Shown: one piece after another, positions 42,301 to 45,710 of the stretch
Position numbering within the stretch: position 1 is the first letter of the stretch
Layout of the letters: every line of letters begins with the position of its first letter
DNA from: Sthenelais limicola
Lineage: Eukaryota; Annelida; Polychaeta; Phyllodocida; Sigalionidae
Direction: 5' to 3'
Length of the DNA: 64,000 nt
Assembly: GCA_942159475.1 (NCBI GenBank)
Contig: OW804097.1
Span: forward strand, 59,540,986-59,604,985
The notes under the pieces: generated by a model
What the model was told of the DNA's origin: nothing
The model's database searches: none
The model's input: only the letters and a program-made list of their open reading frames with translations
Position numbers and translations under genes: made by a program

Positions 42301-44109
42301 TATATACGCATTGCTCTAAGAACAACGTATCTAGAGTGAGTTATGCACAGTGCATATTTCACCAGTGAATTACGTGTGGTAGTCATGGCAACCAATGCGT
42401 TTTTTTACCTATAGTTTAGCGCCAAAATTCAACTTTATTACACAAGCATGTCTTCCATTTATATTATTAAAGCATACAATAAATCGGTTGGTTTCAGTCG
42501 CTTAGAATATTGCACTCGTTGCTGCGCAACTCATGCAGTATTTACGCTCCTTCCACCAACTCGTTAGTTAACCTACCATTATTATTTAGACATTAGTAAA
42601 TACGAGTAACGTCATTTATTTCTGGGCTGTAATTAAAGATTAAAAAATAAGCTCAAACTGCACCAGACATATGGGACCCATTTTTGGTAGTCGTAGGGTT
42701 GGAATTGATTGATGCCAACCTTTTCCATTTCGCTGCAATGGTTTTGCTTTTTAGACTCTTGGGTAGGCCTACTATAATAATTGGGGATATGGGCTGGGTC
42801 GGCTCAGTGGCGTGAGTGGAATGTTGTGGGTTCGAAGCCGGGCGTGACTGCTGTTTCACCTCTTCCCCAAAGGTGGAAGACCACCGTGAGGTTAACAGTA
42901 TAACTAGTCCTGGTAAAAATGAAGAAAAAAAAAGAAACTTATCAAAGCTATGATTTGGGTTGGATGTTGCAATAGTTCAGTAAGAGAATAAACAGGGTCT
43001 CTGTGGGGCCTGATAAAGCCTTGAATCTGGAGAAATGCACCTCATTAGCGTGTTTCCGCTCTCGCCCTGATAGGACCAAATATATAGGAAGGTATGGTGT
43101 CAAACGGCGTAAAGCAATGTATTGTATATGGGTCAGATCGTCAGAATATGTACAATCGGCAGCTCTACATATTTAATAAATTTGCTAAATTAGCCTGAAA
43201 CATCGGCATTGCAAGGTATGTCTGAGTATATTCGGTATTGCCTGGATTCAAACAATCTGTTCAGTTATGTTGAACTGTATTTCGAACATTATTTTTTGTC
43301 TTAAATTTGGATTATTTGGGAGGTTAGGTGAAGGCGAATTGCACATTTTCTGAAGGTTCGACCCACTGGCCAAGAGGTTCTCGGCTTCAGCACACCATTT
43401 TCTATATCGTATATTTTCGCGTAGCAATTCTATTTATTATCAAAAAATGAGACATACCAAAAGAAGCATGCAAGAATATGTCTAGTTGCACTAAAGATAA
43501 CAATATAATAGAAACCAGTTTGTGTTGTTAAATATGATGCACAAGAAAAGGTGAATTTAATAAAACTTTCAGTAAAGATGACTCCATTCTTCCCCAATGT
43601 TAATGGTATAAGTTTGGCAGGACTGCTAGAAATTCCGGAGAAGGCCGAATAAGAGAAGGGAATTTTGAAGACATGCTAAAATATCATATAAAGCTTGAAA
43701 GATTAAAATTACTGTTAGATTTTTAATTCACTCGGATGTTTTACAAATGAATCGGACACCCCTAAAGAAGGTGTTAAGTACTCCGAAACGTTAGGGAAAT
43801 AAAATTATACAATTCCAAATTCCACAGTTGTCTTCCTGTGACTCCACGAATAATCACCTAAACAAGTTAGTAGTGCAACTCCCAAATATATCTTATAAGT
43901 ATTTAATAATTTCTTTTTGACTATTTAAGGATGAGATCGAGCAGCTGCAGGAGACTCAGGATGAGATGAAGACACAGATCTACCAGCTGAGGGGACGCAT
44001 GAAGACCATGTCCCAGAACCAGGAGACCATGACTAACATGTTGACTGCACTCCTCAAGCACCACAAGGTGGACTGGCAGGACGAGGACTTCCAGGCTGAG
44101 GACTCCTAA
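1..44109 (+). CDS. TRPA1: TRPA1-type ankyrin TRP cation channel, whole gene (23 exons joined plus one alternative)
   Basis: This is a non-selective cation channel subunit of the TRPA family, expected to form a plasma-membrane tetramer in sensory cells. Joined exons: 1-396 (frame open to the window edge; ATG candidates at 145 and 205), 4570-4738, 12934-13040, 14445-14462, 16797-16979, 17761-18073, 18481-18676, 19554-19737, 20226-20333, 21212-21300 or 22936-23024, 25731-25877, 26455-26703, 27531-27652, 28153-28305, 32437-32707, 35793-35958, 36444-36575, 37770-37970, 39289-39486, 40480-40548, 40925-41101, 41668-41769, 43930-44109. From the ATG at 205, which has a strong Kozak context, this gives 1241 aa without a stop. 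About 16-17 ankyrin repeats span residues 65-690. S1 to S6 lie between about residues 800 and 1068, the pore motif MMIGEFEF is at 1016-1023, and a coiled coil follows residue 1183. Length and order match TRPA1 (about 1100-1200 aa). Whether it is the strict TRPA1 orthologue or a related TRPA clade is less certain than the family. Confidence 0.95.
1386..1636 (+). mobile_element. Family A MITE, degraded copy
   Basis: It has the order of family A landmarks: a GAGTCAGAGCGTCAGATA start, a GTTGAACTGTATTTTGAAC centre, an AAATTTGGCTTATTTG segment and an ACATTTTCTG end. Divergence is higher than in most copies. Confidence 0.6.
2979..3018. repeat. Perfect 40-bp palindrome without spacer
   Basis: The arm is AACCAGGGTGCCTATCTCCG, followed directly by its exact reverse complement. 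It lies in intron 1. It could be the fused ends of a small inverted-repeat element or a sequencing or assembly fold-back. Confidence 0.9.
3125..3184. repeat. Homopolymer cluster (poly-C, poly-A, poly-G)
   Basis: Consecutive runs of C, A and G, prone to sequencing error. The short open frame crossing it is not a gene. Confidence 0.85.
3347..3509. repeat. Long inverted repeat (arms about 75 bp, 11-bp loop)
   Basis: The left arm (3347-3422) and right arm (3434-3509) are reverse complements with only about two mismatches; the spacer is 3423-3433. A transcript of intron 1 would fold into a near-perfect hairpin of about 160 nt. It could be a foldback transposon remnant or a hairpin RNA source. Confidence 0.85.
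4010..4336. repeat. Polypyrimidine microsatellite (TCC/CTC/TTC)n
   Basis: About 330 bp of almost pure pyrimidine on the + strand, made of CCT- and CTT-type triplets. It ends about 230 bp before the exon 2 acceptor at 4569. It generates Glu/Arg/Gly-rich, Ser/Pro/Leu-rich shadow frames on both strands, which are not genes. Confidence 0.95.
4570..4738 (+). CDS. TRPA1: TRPA1-like exon 2 (first ankyrin repeats)
   Basis: The acceptor TTTCCAG precedes 4570. The exon encodes an incomplete first repeat and then a classic one with SPLHYAARYNHVHCVQLL. It leaves in phase 1 at a GTCAGT donor and joins 12934 to complete the GA of the repeat. Confidence 0.92.
4783..4895 (-). mobile_element. tRNA-derived SINE fragment
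   Basis: Read on the - strand, it has an A-box-like segment (ACCGAGTGGTCTAAAGCGC) and the shared 3' body ending in GATCTAGTCAT that is also seen at 22738-22872. No B box is visible, so this is a partial copy. Confidence 0.5.
5297..5601. mobile_element. MITE with AAAGGGCTGGTTCCATTGG terminal inverted repeats
   Basis: The ends are exact inverted repeats (AAGGGCTGGTTCCATTGGTA, then its complement at 5582-5600). They are followed by subterminal (ACGGAT)-type repeats in both orientations. The length is about 305 bp with no coding capacity. The end sequence and subterminal repeats resemble hAT-type non-autonomous elements. Confidence 0.8.
7381..7425. repeat. Short hairpin, 15-bp arms
   Basis: CCACACAATAAATAC at 7381-7395 is matched by its perfect complement at 7411-7425 across a 15-bp loop. 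Function unknown. Confidence 0.75.
8110..8320 (+). pseudogene. LINE ORF2 C-terminal fragment
   Basis: The + strand, read through, encodes a tail with FIYTIPTLWNSLAPK and then LSSIKEFKRYLKREY. This is the pattern that closes non-LTR retrotransposon ORF2 proteins (aromatic-LWNSLP followed by FKR.L). No reverse transcriptase domain is attached. The AT-rich DNA that follows, up to about 8990, may be its 3' UTR. Confidence 0.6.
9274..9438 (+). mobile_element. Family B MITE (CAGTCTAGGCTCAGA ends)
   Basis: Starts CAGTCTAGGCTCAG and ends CTGAGCCTAGGCAGGACTG. The body includes GGCATTTTGCGGTTTGG and TTTCCCTCTGTTTGGAGG, shared with the copies at 19778, 41878, 54017 and 62650. Confidence 0.8.
10559..10734 (-). 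mobile_element. Family B MITE
   Basis: The inverse orientation of the 9274 copy: TCCCTCCAAACTGAGGGAAA near the left end and GAGGCTGTGAGCCTAGACTG at the right end. The left terminal repeat is worn. Confidence 0.75.
10741..10805. repeat. (CTCC/TC)n microsatellite
   Basis: A run of CTCTCT and then CCTCCCTC units between two family B MITEs. Confidence 0.9.
10826..10906 (-). mobile_element. Family B MITE, partial
   Basis: The right half only (CCAATCACTGCCATACC, then CTGAGAGGCTGTGAGCCTA). Confidence 0.65.
12055..12387 (+). mobile_element. Family A MITE interrupted by a family B MITE
   Basis: The left half of family A (GTCAGATCGTCAGAAAATG onward) runs to about 12166. A complete family B element with CTAGGCTCAGAG...CTTAGACTG ends occupies 12167-12275. 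The right half of family A resumes with GGTTATGTTAAACTAGATTT. Family B therefore inserted later than this family A copy. Confidence 0.8.
12167..12275 (-). mobile_element. Family B MITE nested in family A
   Basis: About 109 bp, ends CTCTAGGCTCAGAG and GTGAGCTTAGACTG, containing AGCGCAGTAGGCGTTCAATC. Confidence 0.8.
12630..12737 (+). mobile_element. Family A MITE, 3' part
   Basis: The TTGGTTATGTTGAACTATA segment through AAGGCGAATTATACATTTTC at the end; the 5' half is missing or unrecognisable. Confidence 0.6.
12934..13040 (+). CDS. TRPA1: TRPA1-like exon 3 (ankyrin repeat)
   Basis: The acceptor TTACAG precedes 12934. It encodes NDVDAEGGSPLHFAARYK and then a hydrophilic insert ending PGDGPTDP. 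It starts with two bases that complete the codon from 4738 and ends in phase 0 at GTATGT. The insert interrupts the helix pair of the third repeat. Confidence 0.9.
13122..13243. repeat. Tandem duplication, about 62-bp unit, two copies
   Basis: Two successive copies, each ending in GACCTATAGTTCAGGG, differing at several positions. Confidence 0.8.
13899..14251 (+). mobile_element. Family C MITE (TTAA target, piggyBac type)
   Basis: Flanked by TTAA on both sides. The ends are AAGCTGCATTCTCTGC and GAGAGAAAGTGCAGCTT. The body includes CTTTTATGAAGCCCTGTAGA and GACTTTTAGATGGGTT, shared with the copies at 29001, 46723, 58426 and 58739. Confidence 0.8.
14445..14462 (+). CDS. TRPA1: TRPA1-like microexon (18 nt, DEEDEE)
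   Basis: Eighteen bases between GCACAG and GTAAAC encode six acidic residues. They fit in phase 0 between 13040 and 16797, which also join directly in frame. It would extend the acidic insert of ankyrin repeat 3. It is so short that it needs transcript support; it could be a cassette exon or chance. Confidence 0.45.
14463..16796 (+). other. Intron 4
   Basis: Contains two copies of a repeat with TACTGAAATC...AAATTCCCCC (about 14560-14740 and 16480-16650), a short AT tandem repeat (about 15380-15440) and a family A MITE (15500-15719). The open frames at 14839-15180 overlap on both strands and are not genes. Nothing recognised in 15720-16470. Confidence 0.65.
15500..15719 (-). mobile_element. 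Family A MITE
   Basis: Begins GGGTCAAGTCGCCAGAAAA and ends GTACATTTTCTGAGGATCTGACCC, with the internal AGCAGAATTTACTAAATGTG. This is the inverse orientation of the 63745 copy. Confidence 0.85.
16797..16979 (+). CDS. TRPA1: TRPA1-like exon 5 (ankyrin repeats 3-4)
   Basis: The acceptor CCTAG precedes 16797 and the donor GAG|GTGAGT follows; 61 codons in phase 0. It encodes VILYLIKTGANPNARDTYG and then CTPLHFAAMRGNEVATKQLL, a textbook ankyrin pattern. Confidence 0.95.
16980..17760 (+). other. Intron 5 with a SINE
   Basis: Only the tRNA-like SINE at 17322-17445 is recognisable in an AT-rich background. Confidence 0.6.
17322..17445 (-). mobile_element. tRNA-derived SINE-like element
   Basis: On the - strand it has an A-box-like CCTGAGTGGTTAGGA (17421-17435) and a B-box-like GGGTTCGGTCCCC (about 17357-17370), spaced as in a tRNA-related promoter. 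The outer flanks TTTGTAGTGG and CCACTACAAA are inverted repeats. Confidence 0.55.
17761..18073 (+). CDS. TRPA1: TRPA1-like exon 6 (ankyrin repeats 5-7)
   Basis: Starts after TTCCAG and ends AAAG|GTATGT, phase 0 to 1. It encodes three repeats with TALHLAASHDEPEIVRMLI, IPLHFACMEGSLEVVNMIL and TALHLAVENSSLEVAKVCI. Repeat 6 has a longer loop (EAAEQKDGWVTVSQM). This is the most GC-rich exon of the ankyrin region. Confidence 0.96.
18481..18676 (+). CDS. TRPA1: TRPA1-like exon 7 (ankyrin repeats 7-9)
   Basis: Follows CTTGCAG, phase 1 to 2, ending before GTGAGT. It encodes TPLHLAAVSGELDIVKLLI and TPLHCGAEYDHAEVVEYLL. Confidence 0.95.
18677..19553 (+). other. Intron 7
   Basis: AT-rich; no feature recognised. 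Confidence 0.5.
19554..19737 (+). CDS. TRPA1: TRPA1-like exon 8 (ankyrin repeats 9-11)
   Basis: Acceptor CTGCAG, donor CAG|GTGAAT, phase 2 to 0. It encodes SPLLLAAVEGNPNTMATLL and TALFLSAEQDQIEALQ. Confidence 0.95.
19778..19963 (+). mobile_element. Family B MITE
   Basis: Ends TAGTGTAGGCTCAGAG and CTGAGCCTATACTG; the full-length body includes GTATGTCAGTGATTGGACGC. It sits about 40 bp after the exon 8 donor. Confidence 0.85.
20080..20168 (-). mobile_element. Family A MITE, partial
   Basis: Only the terminal part: AGAATTCACTAAATGATTAG through TACATTTCTGACAATCTGACCC. Confidence 0.6.
20226..20333 (+). CDS. TRPA1: TRPA1-like exon 9 (ankyrin repeats 11-12)
   Basis: Acceptor TTTTCAG, donor AGA|GTAAGG, 36 codons, phase 0. 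It encodes ILLSHPKAKGLLDVSDR and TPLHIAAQNGYLNIVR. The next coding segment must begin with the second helix tail (EL.AGAD), which two alternative exons provide. Confidence 0.95.
20334..21211 (+). other. Intron 9
   Basis: Holds a short stretch of hAT-like GTCCTTGAA repeats (about 20800-20885), C and A homopolymers (20943-20985), a palindrome with AGCGCT ends (about 20983-21025) and a Penelope-end-like motif (about 21020-21075). Confidence 0.65.
20983..21025. repeat. Near-perfect palindrome
   Basis: The arm AAGCGCTCCATGTCTAGAG is followed at once by its complement with one mismatch, bounded by A and T runs. Confidence 0.85.
21212..21300 (+). CDS. TRPA1: TRPA1-like alternative exon 10a (ankyrin repeats 12-13)
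   Basis: 89 nt between TTTACAG and GTAAGT, phase 0 to 2. It encodes ELINAGADYEFKNEEDRT and then AIHVAAMKGKTA: the loop of repeat 12 and the first helix of repeat 13. It joins 20333 to 25731 in frame. A homologous exon of the same length and phase lies at 22936. Confidence 0.93.
22738..22872 (-). mobile_element. tRNA-derived SINE (Ser/Leu-like head)
   Basis: On the - strand: an A box in TGAGGTGGCCGAGTGGTTTA, a B box GGGTTCAAACCC (about 22802-22814), and then a body ending GATCTAGTCCTGAT. It lies about 60 bp before the alternative exon 10b acceptor. Confidence 0.75.
22936..23024 (+). CDS. TRPA1: TRPA1-like alternative exon 10b (ankyrin repeats 12-13)
   Basis: 89 nt between ACACAG and GTATGA, phase 0 to 2. 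It encodes ELLDAGADIGAKNEEEQT and then PVHLAAQNGKTK. It aligns without gaps to exon 10a, and 17 of 30 residues are identical. Because both start in phase 0 and end in phase 2, including both would shift the frame, so they must be alternatives. The donor GTATGA is weaker than that of 10a. Confidence 0.88.
23101..23340 (-). mobile_element. Family A MITE
   Basis: GGAAGTCGCCAGAAAATGTA start and TACATTTGCTGACGATCCGATCCC end, with the usual AGCAGAATTCACTAAA interior. Confidence 0.8.
23447..23800. mobile_element. hAT-like non-autonomous element (family D)
   Basis: Ends CAGGGTTCGTACAGGTCCTT and AATGTACGGACCCTG are imperfect inverted repeats. The interior is rich in CCTTGAAAGTCC-type motifs in both orientations. 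This design is typical of hAT MITEs. Confidence 0.7.
24262..24420 (+). repeat. 24-bp minisatellite (about 6 units)
   Basis: The unit approximates AGTTACCACTCAGAAATTAC plus CGGA. Being a multiple of 3 and stop-free, it reads as an 8-residue repeat (QKLPEVTT) and creates false open frames. It lies in the intron before 25731. Confidence 0.9.
25731..25877 (+). CDS. TRPA1: TRPA1-like exon 11 (ankyrin repeats 13-14)
   Basis: Acceptor TTGTAG, donor CCAG|GTCAGC, phase 2 to 2. It encodes VVRELVKRNKTVVNHEDE and NTALHLAALAGHNKVVREL. It accepts either alternative exon: GC|T gives Ala, AA|T gives Asn at the junction. Confidence 0.95.
26455..26703 (+). CDS. TRPA1: TRPA1-like exon 12 (ankyrin repeats 14-17)
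   Basis: Acceptor TACAG, donor AACAA|GTGAGT, phase 2 to 2, 249 nt. It encodes TPLDCAAAKGWPKVVRILL, TPLHLACRGGHVPVVNILL and NNCLDLAVDGGNK. Confidence 0.96.
26704..27530 (+). other. Intron 12
   Basis: Holds one copy (about 27222-27445) of a repeat with ACATCTTATCC...GGTGGCT and GGGGAATTGTCAACCCATTA, also present at about 40060-40200. Confidence 0.5.
27531..27652 (+). CDS. TRPA1: TRPA1-like exon 13 (end of last ankyrin repeat, pre-S1 linker)
   Basis: Acceptor CTTTAG, donor CCTG|GTATGT, phase 2 to 1. It encodes DVAMAIIASSHWRSALMNE and TPMRKLIRKMP. This linker couples the ankyrin stack to the membrane domain. It has no cysteine: the positions aligned with human C621 and C633 fall at Thr682 here and at Ala694 in the next exon. 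Confidence 0.94.
27653..28152 (+). other. Intron 13
   Basis: The part from about 27718 resembles the left portion of the family F MITE (GTGATGTTTTACGGGAAAA start, TTTATTCACGAGATCTCTTT body); the right end is not clear. Confidence 0.5.
28153..28305 (+). CDS. TRPA1: TRPA1-like exon 14 (pre-S1 linker)
   Basis: Acceptor TTTTGCAG, donor TCAG|GTAACT, phase 1 to 1. It encodes AAEKVFSHCTTSEINNP and YSIKFNYEFLDDMY. The pattern matches human TRPA1 just before S1 without gaps. Cys702 matches human C641, whereas the C651 and C665 positions are His712 and Asp726. Confidence 0.94.
29001..29475 (+). mobile_element. Family C MITE (long copy)
   Basis: Ends CTAAAGCTGCATTCTCAGC and CTGAGAATGCTGCTTTA; interior CTTTTATGAAGCCCTGTAGA. 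The TTAA flanks are mutated, so the copy is old. Confidence 0.75.
30561..30799 (-). mobile_element. Family A MITE
   Basis: GGGTGAAGTCGTCAGTAAATG start and TTTTTTGACGGCCTGACCC end, flanked by TAT and ATAT. Confidence 0.85.
30808..30853. repeat. Perfect 46-bp palindrome without spacer
   Basis: Arms 30808-30830 and 30831-30853 are exact complements (the arm begins GTCGATATAATGGTCGGTAT). It starts nine bases after the end of a family A MITE. Confidence 0.9.
31433..31650 (-). mobile_element. Family A MITE
   Basis: AAGTCGACAGAAATTGTATA start, ATTTTCTGATAGCCTGACCC end. Confidence 0.8.
31675..31900 (+). mobile_element. Family A MITE
   Basis: GGGTCAGATCGTCAGAAATTG start, GATTGTACATTTTCTATCG end; head to head with the copy at 31433, 24 bp apart. 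Confidence 0.85.
32437..32707 (+). CDS. TRPA1: TRPA1-like exon 15 (pre-S1 helix and S1)
   Basis: Acceptor GGTGCAG, donor TTCTT|GTAAGT, phase 1 to 2. It encodes NHPLMIMVKANQEDLLAHPL, then LLRHKW, and the S1 helix in YYTNLSIYCVFLTFLTAYLL. The lysine of HKW (797) aligns with human K710; the C703 position is Val790. Confidence 0.96.
32708..35792 (+). other. Intron 15 with an antisense LINE
   Basis: Mostly occupied by the LINE remnant at about 33230-35280 on the opposite strand. A stretch with CCTTAAAAAAGTC and TTGAAAAAGTCC (about 35583-35642) looks like a family D scrap. Confidence 0.7.
33230..35280 (-). pseudogene. Degenerate non-LTR retrotransposon (LINE) ORF2
   Basis: On the - strand the fragments follow ORF2 order. 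First comes a stretch with TWFSRELTELGIERERLYKK (about 35185-35125), then NEYYCNIGTKTAKKIP, then motif A (ACFVDFSKAFDCVDHK, in 34437-34252), then [20 protein letters not shown] and YAEDT (34291-33716), then a tail with PRTEKDRKSLLYQCAREWE (33603-33394). Frames change between pieces, stops intervene, and the catalytic YADD is YAED, so it is dead. It belongs to the CR1/L2/Jockey-like group of LINEs; the exact clade is not certain. It sits antisense in the channel gene intron. Confidence 0.88.
35793..35958 (+). CDS. TRPA1: TRPA1-like exon 16 (S1-S2 loop and S2)
   Basis: Acceptor TTTCTAG, donor GAG|GTATGT, phase 2 to 0. It encodes the extracellular loop with a possible N-glycosylation site (NGT), then S2 in FLYIGKYIVLGICGFSLLKE. 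The final Glu (889) aligns with calcium-site residue E788 of human TRPA1. Confidence 0.94.
36444..36575 (+). CDS. TRPA1: TRPA1-like exon 17 (S2-S3 linker and S3)
   Basis: Acceptor TTTCCAG, donor ACT|GTAGGT, 44 codons. It encodes LFQIYKQRLHYLGWENIIEW and then AVYVMSILLIID (S3). Gln892, Asn905 and Glu908 line up with human Q791, N805 and E808, completing the calcium site. Confidence 0.94.
36597..37014. mobile_element. Family F MITE (about 40-bp terminal inverted repeats)
   Basis: Starts TGTGATGTACCACAGGAAAA and continues TGGGCCACAAGTCGCAA. The right end is TTGCGACTTGTGACTCATTT and continues TCCTGTAACACGTCACATA: imperfect inverted repeats of about 40 bp. It begins 22 bp after the exon 17 donor. 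Confidence 0.85.
37770..37970 (+). CDS. TRPA1: TRPA1-like exon 18 (S4 and S5)
   Basis: Acceptor ATTTCAG, donor CAA|GTGAGT, 67 codons. It encodes S4 (MLGAVAIFLAWIDLVLFMRK), the linker RFGIYVVMFTDILKTFI, and S5 (FFPVFLLFILAFAFSFAVLF). S4 has few charges, as in other TRP channels. Confidence 0.96.
37990..38260. repeat. Dispersed repeat (TACTGAAATCAG family)
   Basis: GGATGTACTCAGTATTTGTA and an AAATCTCCCGTCAATTCCACC body, shared with stretches near 14560, 16480, 25490, 44255, 55890 and 62145. No clear terminal repeats; type unknown. Confidence 0.55.
38351..39007. mobile_element. Family F MITE (long copy)
   Basis: TTGTGATGTGTCCCAGGAAAA start; the end matches its complement (TTTTCTGTAGCACATCACATA). 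It contains a pyrimidine-rich stretch near 38580-38700 not found in the 36597 copy. Confidence 0.8.
39150..39204. repeat. Hairpin, 24-bp perfect arms, 7-bp loop
   Basis: Arm ATGGGTTTAAATACACCATG plus CTAG, loop TGAGTCT, then the exact complement. It lies 85 bp before the pore exon. Confidence 0.9.
39289..39486 (+). CDS. TRPA1: TRPA1-like exon 19 (pore loop and S6)
   Basis: Acceptor TTTTTAG, donor CTG|GTCAGT, 66 codons. It encodes the pore helix and filter (SLIKTSVMMIGEFEF) and S6 (YPIFIAFLIIMSVLIMNLL). The filter has Glu1020 where human TRPA1 has D915, a conservative change that keeps the acidic ring for calcium permeation. Confidence 0.96.
39529..39763 (+). mobile_element. Family A MITE
   Basis: GGGTCAGATTTTCAGAAAATG start, ATGTACATTTTCTGGCGATTT end, 42 bp after the exon 19 donor. 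Confidence 0.85.
40480..40548 (+). CDS. TRPA1: TRPA1-like exon 20 (TRP-like helix)
   Basis: Acceptor CTATAG, donor CAG|GTATGG, 23 codons: VGLAVDDIKAVQDSAVLK and then RLAMQ. This is the conserved helix after S6 that couples gating to the cytoplasmic domains. Confidence 0.95.
40925..41101 (+). CDS. TRPA1: TRPA1-like exon 21 (C-terminal region)
   Basis: Acceptor GATTCAG, donor CTG|GTGAGT, 59 codons. It starts VELVLEVEAVIPQWIRRKL, matching the VELH...LP.W..RK stretch of TRPA1. The basic RRKLVKRYR segment may contact phosphoinositides (inference). Confidence 0.94.
41668..41769 (+). CDS. TRPA1: TRPA1-like exon 22, possible cassette exon (disordered linker)
   Basis: 102 nt between a strong pyrimidine tract with CCCAG and a GTATAA donor, phase 0 both ends, no stop. 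It encodes LQDVAGREYEMVQAPPAPG and then HSKYEISPAKNET. It resembles a flexible linker before the coiled coil. 41101 and 43930 also join in frame without it, so it may be alternative. Confidence 0.6.
41878..42019 (+). mobile_element. Family B MITE
   Basis: CAGTCTTGGCTCAGAG start and GATCTGAGCTTAGACTG end, about 142 bp. Confidence 0.85.
42791..42936 (+). mobile_element. tRNA-derived SINE
   Basis: A box in GGCTCAGTGGCGTGAGTGG (42801-42819), B box GGTTCGAAGCC (42829-42839), a body with GGTGGAAGACCACCGTGAGG, and an A-rich tail ending about 42936. Confidence 0.8.
43130..43364 (+). mobile_element. Family A MITE
   Basis: TATGGGTCAGATCGTCAGAAT start, GCACATTTTCTGAAGGTTCGACCC end. Confidence 0.88.
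43930..44109 (+). CDS. TRPA1: TRPA1-like last exon (C-terminal coiled coil, stop)
   Basis: Acceptor ATTTAAG, 60 codons with TAA at 44107-44109. It encodes a heptad-rich helix (DEIEQLQETQDEMKTQIYQL, then RMKTMSQNQETMTNMLTALL) and an acidic tail ending EDS. In TRPA1 the C-terminal coiled coil joins the four subunits. Confidence 0.93.
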   Translation, partial: DEIEQLQETQDEMKTQIYQLRGRMKTMSQNQETMTNMLTALLKHHKVDWQDEDFQAEDS

Positions 44110-44546
44110 ATGTGCAGCCTGTTGCTGCTGCTGCTACCTGTGGTGGTAGTGGCTAGTGAATAAGAGGGTGTTGCATGTGTCACTGCATATGTCATGTGTC
44201 CCATCTGTGTCAAATAATAACGTCATGTCGAGTCGCAAGTCTTTTAAGTATTTATACTGAAATCAGTAGTATGCTTGAAAATTTCTTAAAACTGTTAATT
44301 CTCCCCCAAATCCACCTTTTTATTTTGTCAAAATTTTAATATGCGTTTTAAATAATCTGTACAGGTAGTATATAATGTAATATAGAAGACCTTGATAATA
44401 AGAATTCACTTTTTCTCTTGATAATTTCTAGTATTTTTGGCTTGGCCCGACTTGCATCTCTTGACTAACGTTTAAGACACAGTCTCAGTTAATTCCAGTC
44501 AGAAAATAACATCCTCTGATTAGTAATCCATCCAGAAATCCAAAAA

Positions 44547-45145
44547 TTAGGCCTGTGTCGGTATAAATTAGGCCTGTATTGGTATAAATTAGGCCTGTGT
44601 CGGTATAAATTAGGCTTGTATCGGTGTAAATTAGGGCCTGTATCAGTATACATTAGGGCCTGTATCGGTATACATTAGGGCCTGTATCGGTATACATTAG
44701 GGCCTGTATCGGTATAAATTAGGGTCTCTATCGGTATAAATTAGGGTCTCTATCGGTATACATTAGGGTCTCTATTAGTATACATTAGGGCCTTATCGGT
44801 ATACATTAGGCCTGTATCGGTATACATTAGGCCTGTATCGGTATACATTAGGCCTGTATCGGTATACATTAGGCCTGTATCGGTATACATTAGGCCTGTA
44901 TCGGTATACATTAGGCCTGTATCGGTATACATTAGGGCCTTATCGGTATACATTAGGCCTGTATCGGTATACATTAGGCCTGTATCGGTATACATTAGGC
45001 CTGTATCGGTATAAATTAGGCCTGTATCGGTATACATTAGGCCTGTATTGGTATACATTAGGGCCTTATCGGTATACATTAGGGCCTGTATCGGTATACA
45101 TTAGGGCCTGTATCGGTATACATTAGGGCCTGTATTGGTATAATT
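44547..45145. repeat. 21-bp minisatellite, about 27-28 units
   Basis: The unit is about AGGCCTGTATCGGTATACAT plus T, with 20- to 22-bp variants in the outer part. The inner units are almost identical, which suggests recent expansion. On the - strand it is stop-free and reads as a 7-residue repeat (MYTDTGL), a false open frame. Confidence 0.95.
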
Positions 45146-45479
45146 AAGTACAGTCCTATATCGGTATCACTATCTAAATATGGTCTATATTAATCCCCAA
45201 CATCTTGATGACATCTTAACTATCCACATAGACCAAAACTAGTAGAAAGGGAGAAGTCTGAAATGCTGACATCTTGGTTGTTTACAGACATAGCCTTTGT
45301 CCTTGGGGAAAGATAATCAAATATCTAGGTTACTGAAGGGCAGCATTTTAGGATACCTCCTCAAATGTTTGTAATACATTATGTGCCAACTGTTAAAGTA
45401 CTTATTTTTTACATATAGTAGCCAAATGTGGATTTACTGTCAATATACCTCCTGGTGATCTGAATCAAACTATATATAT

Positions 45480-45710
45480 GAGTCAGGTCGTCAGAAAATG
45501 TACAATTCACCTTCACCAATCCTCTCAAATAACCCAAACTTAAGACAAGAATGAGGTTCAATATACAGTTTTACATACCGAGCCTGCAGACATTCTAAAT
45601 CAACGCAATACCAGATATACTCATATATATCCCTGGTATCATTTTTTAGCAGAATGTACTCATTGTGTACTGTACAGCTGCCGATTGTACGTCTTCTGAC
45701 GACCTGACCC
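45480..45710 (-). mobile_element. Family A MITE
   Basis: GAGTCAGGTCGTCAGAAAATG start, GTCTTCTGACGACCTGACCC end. Confidence 0.88.

Noticed and set aside
44750..45079. Frame encoding repeated MYTDTGL
   Set aside because: The 21-bp minisatellite is a multiple of three and stop-free on one strand; no start context, no domain.
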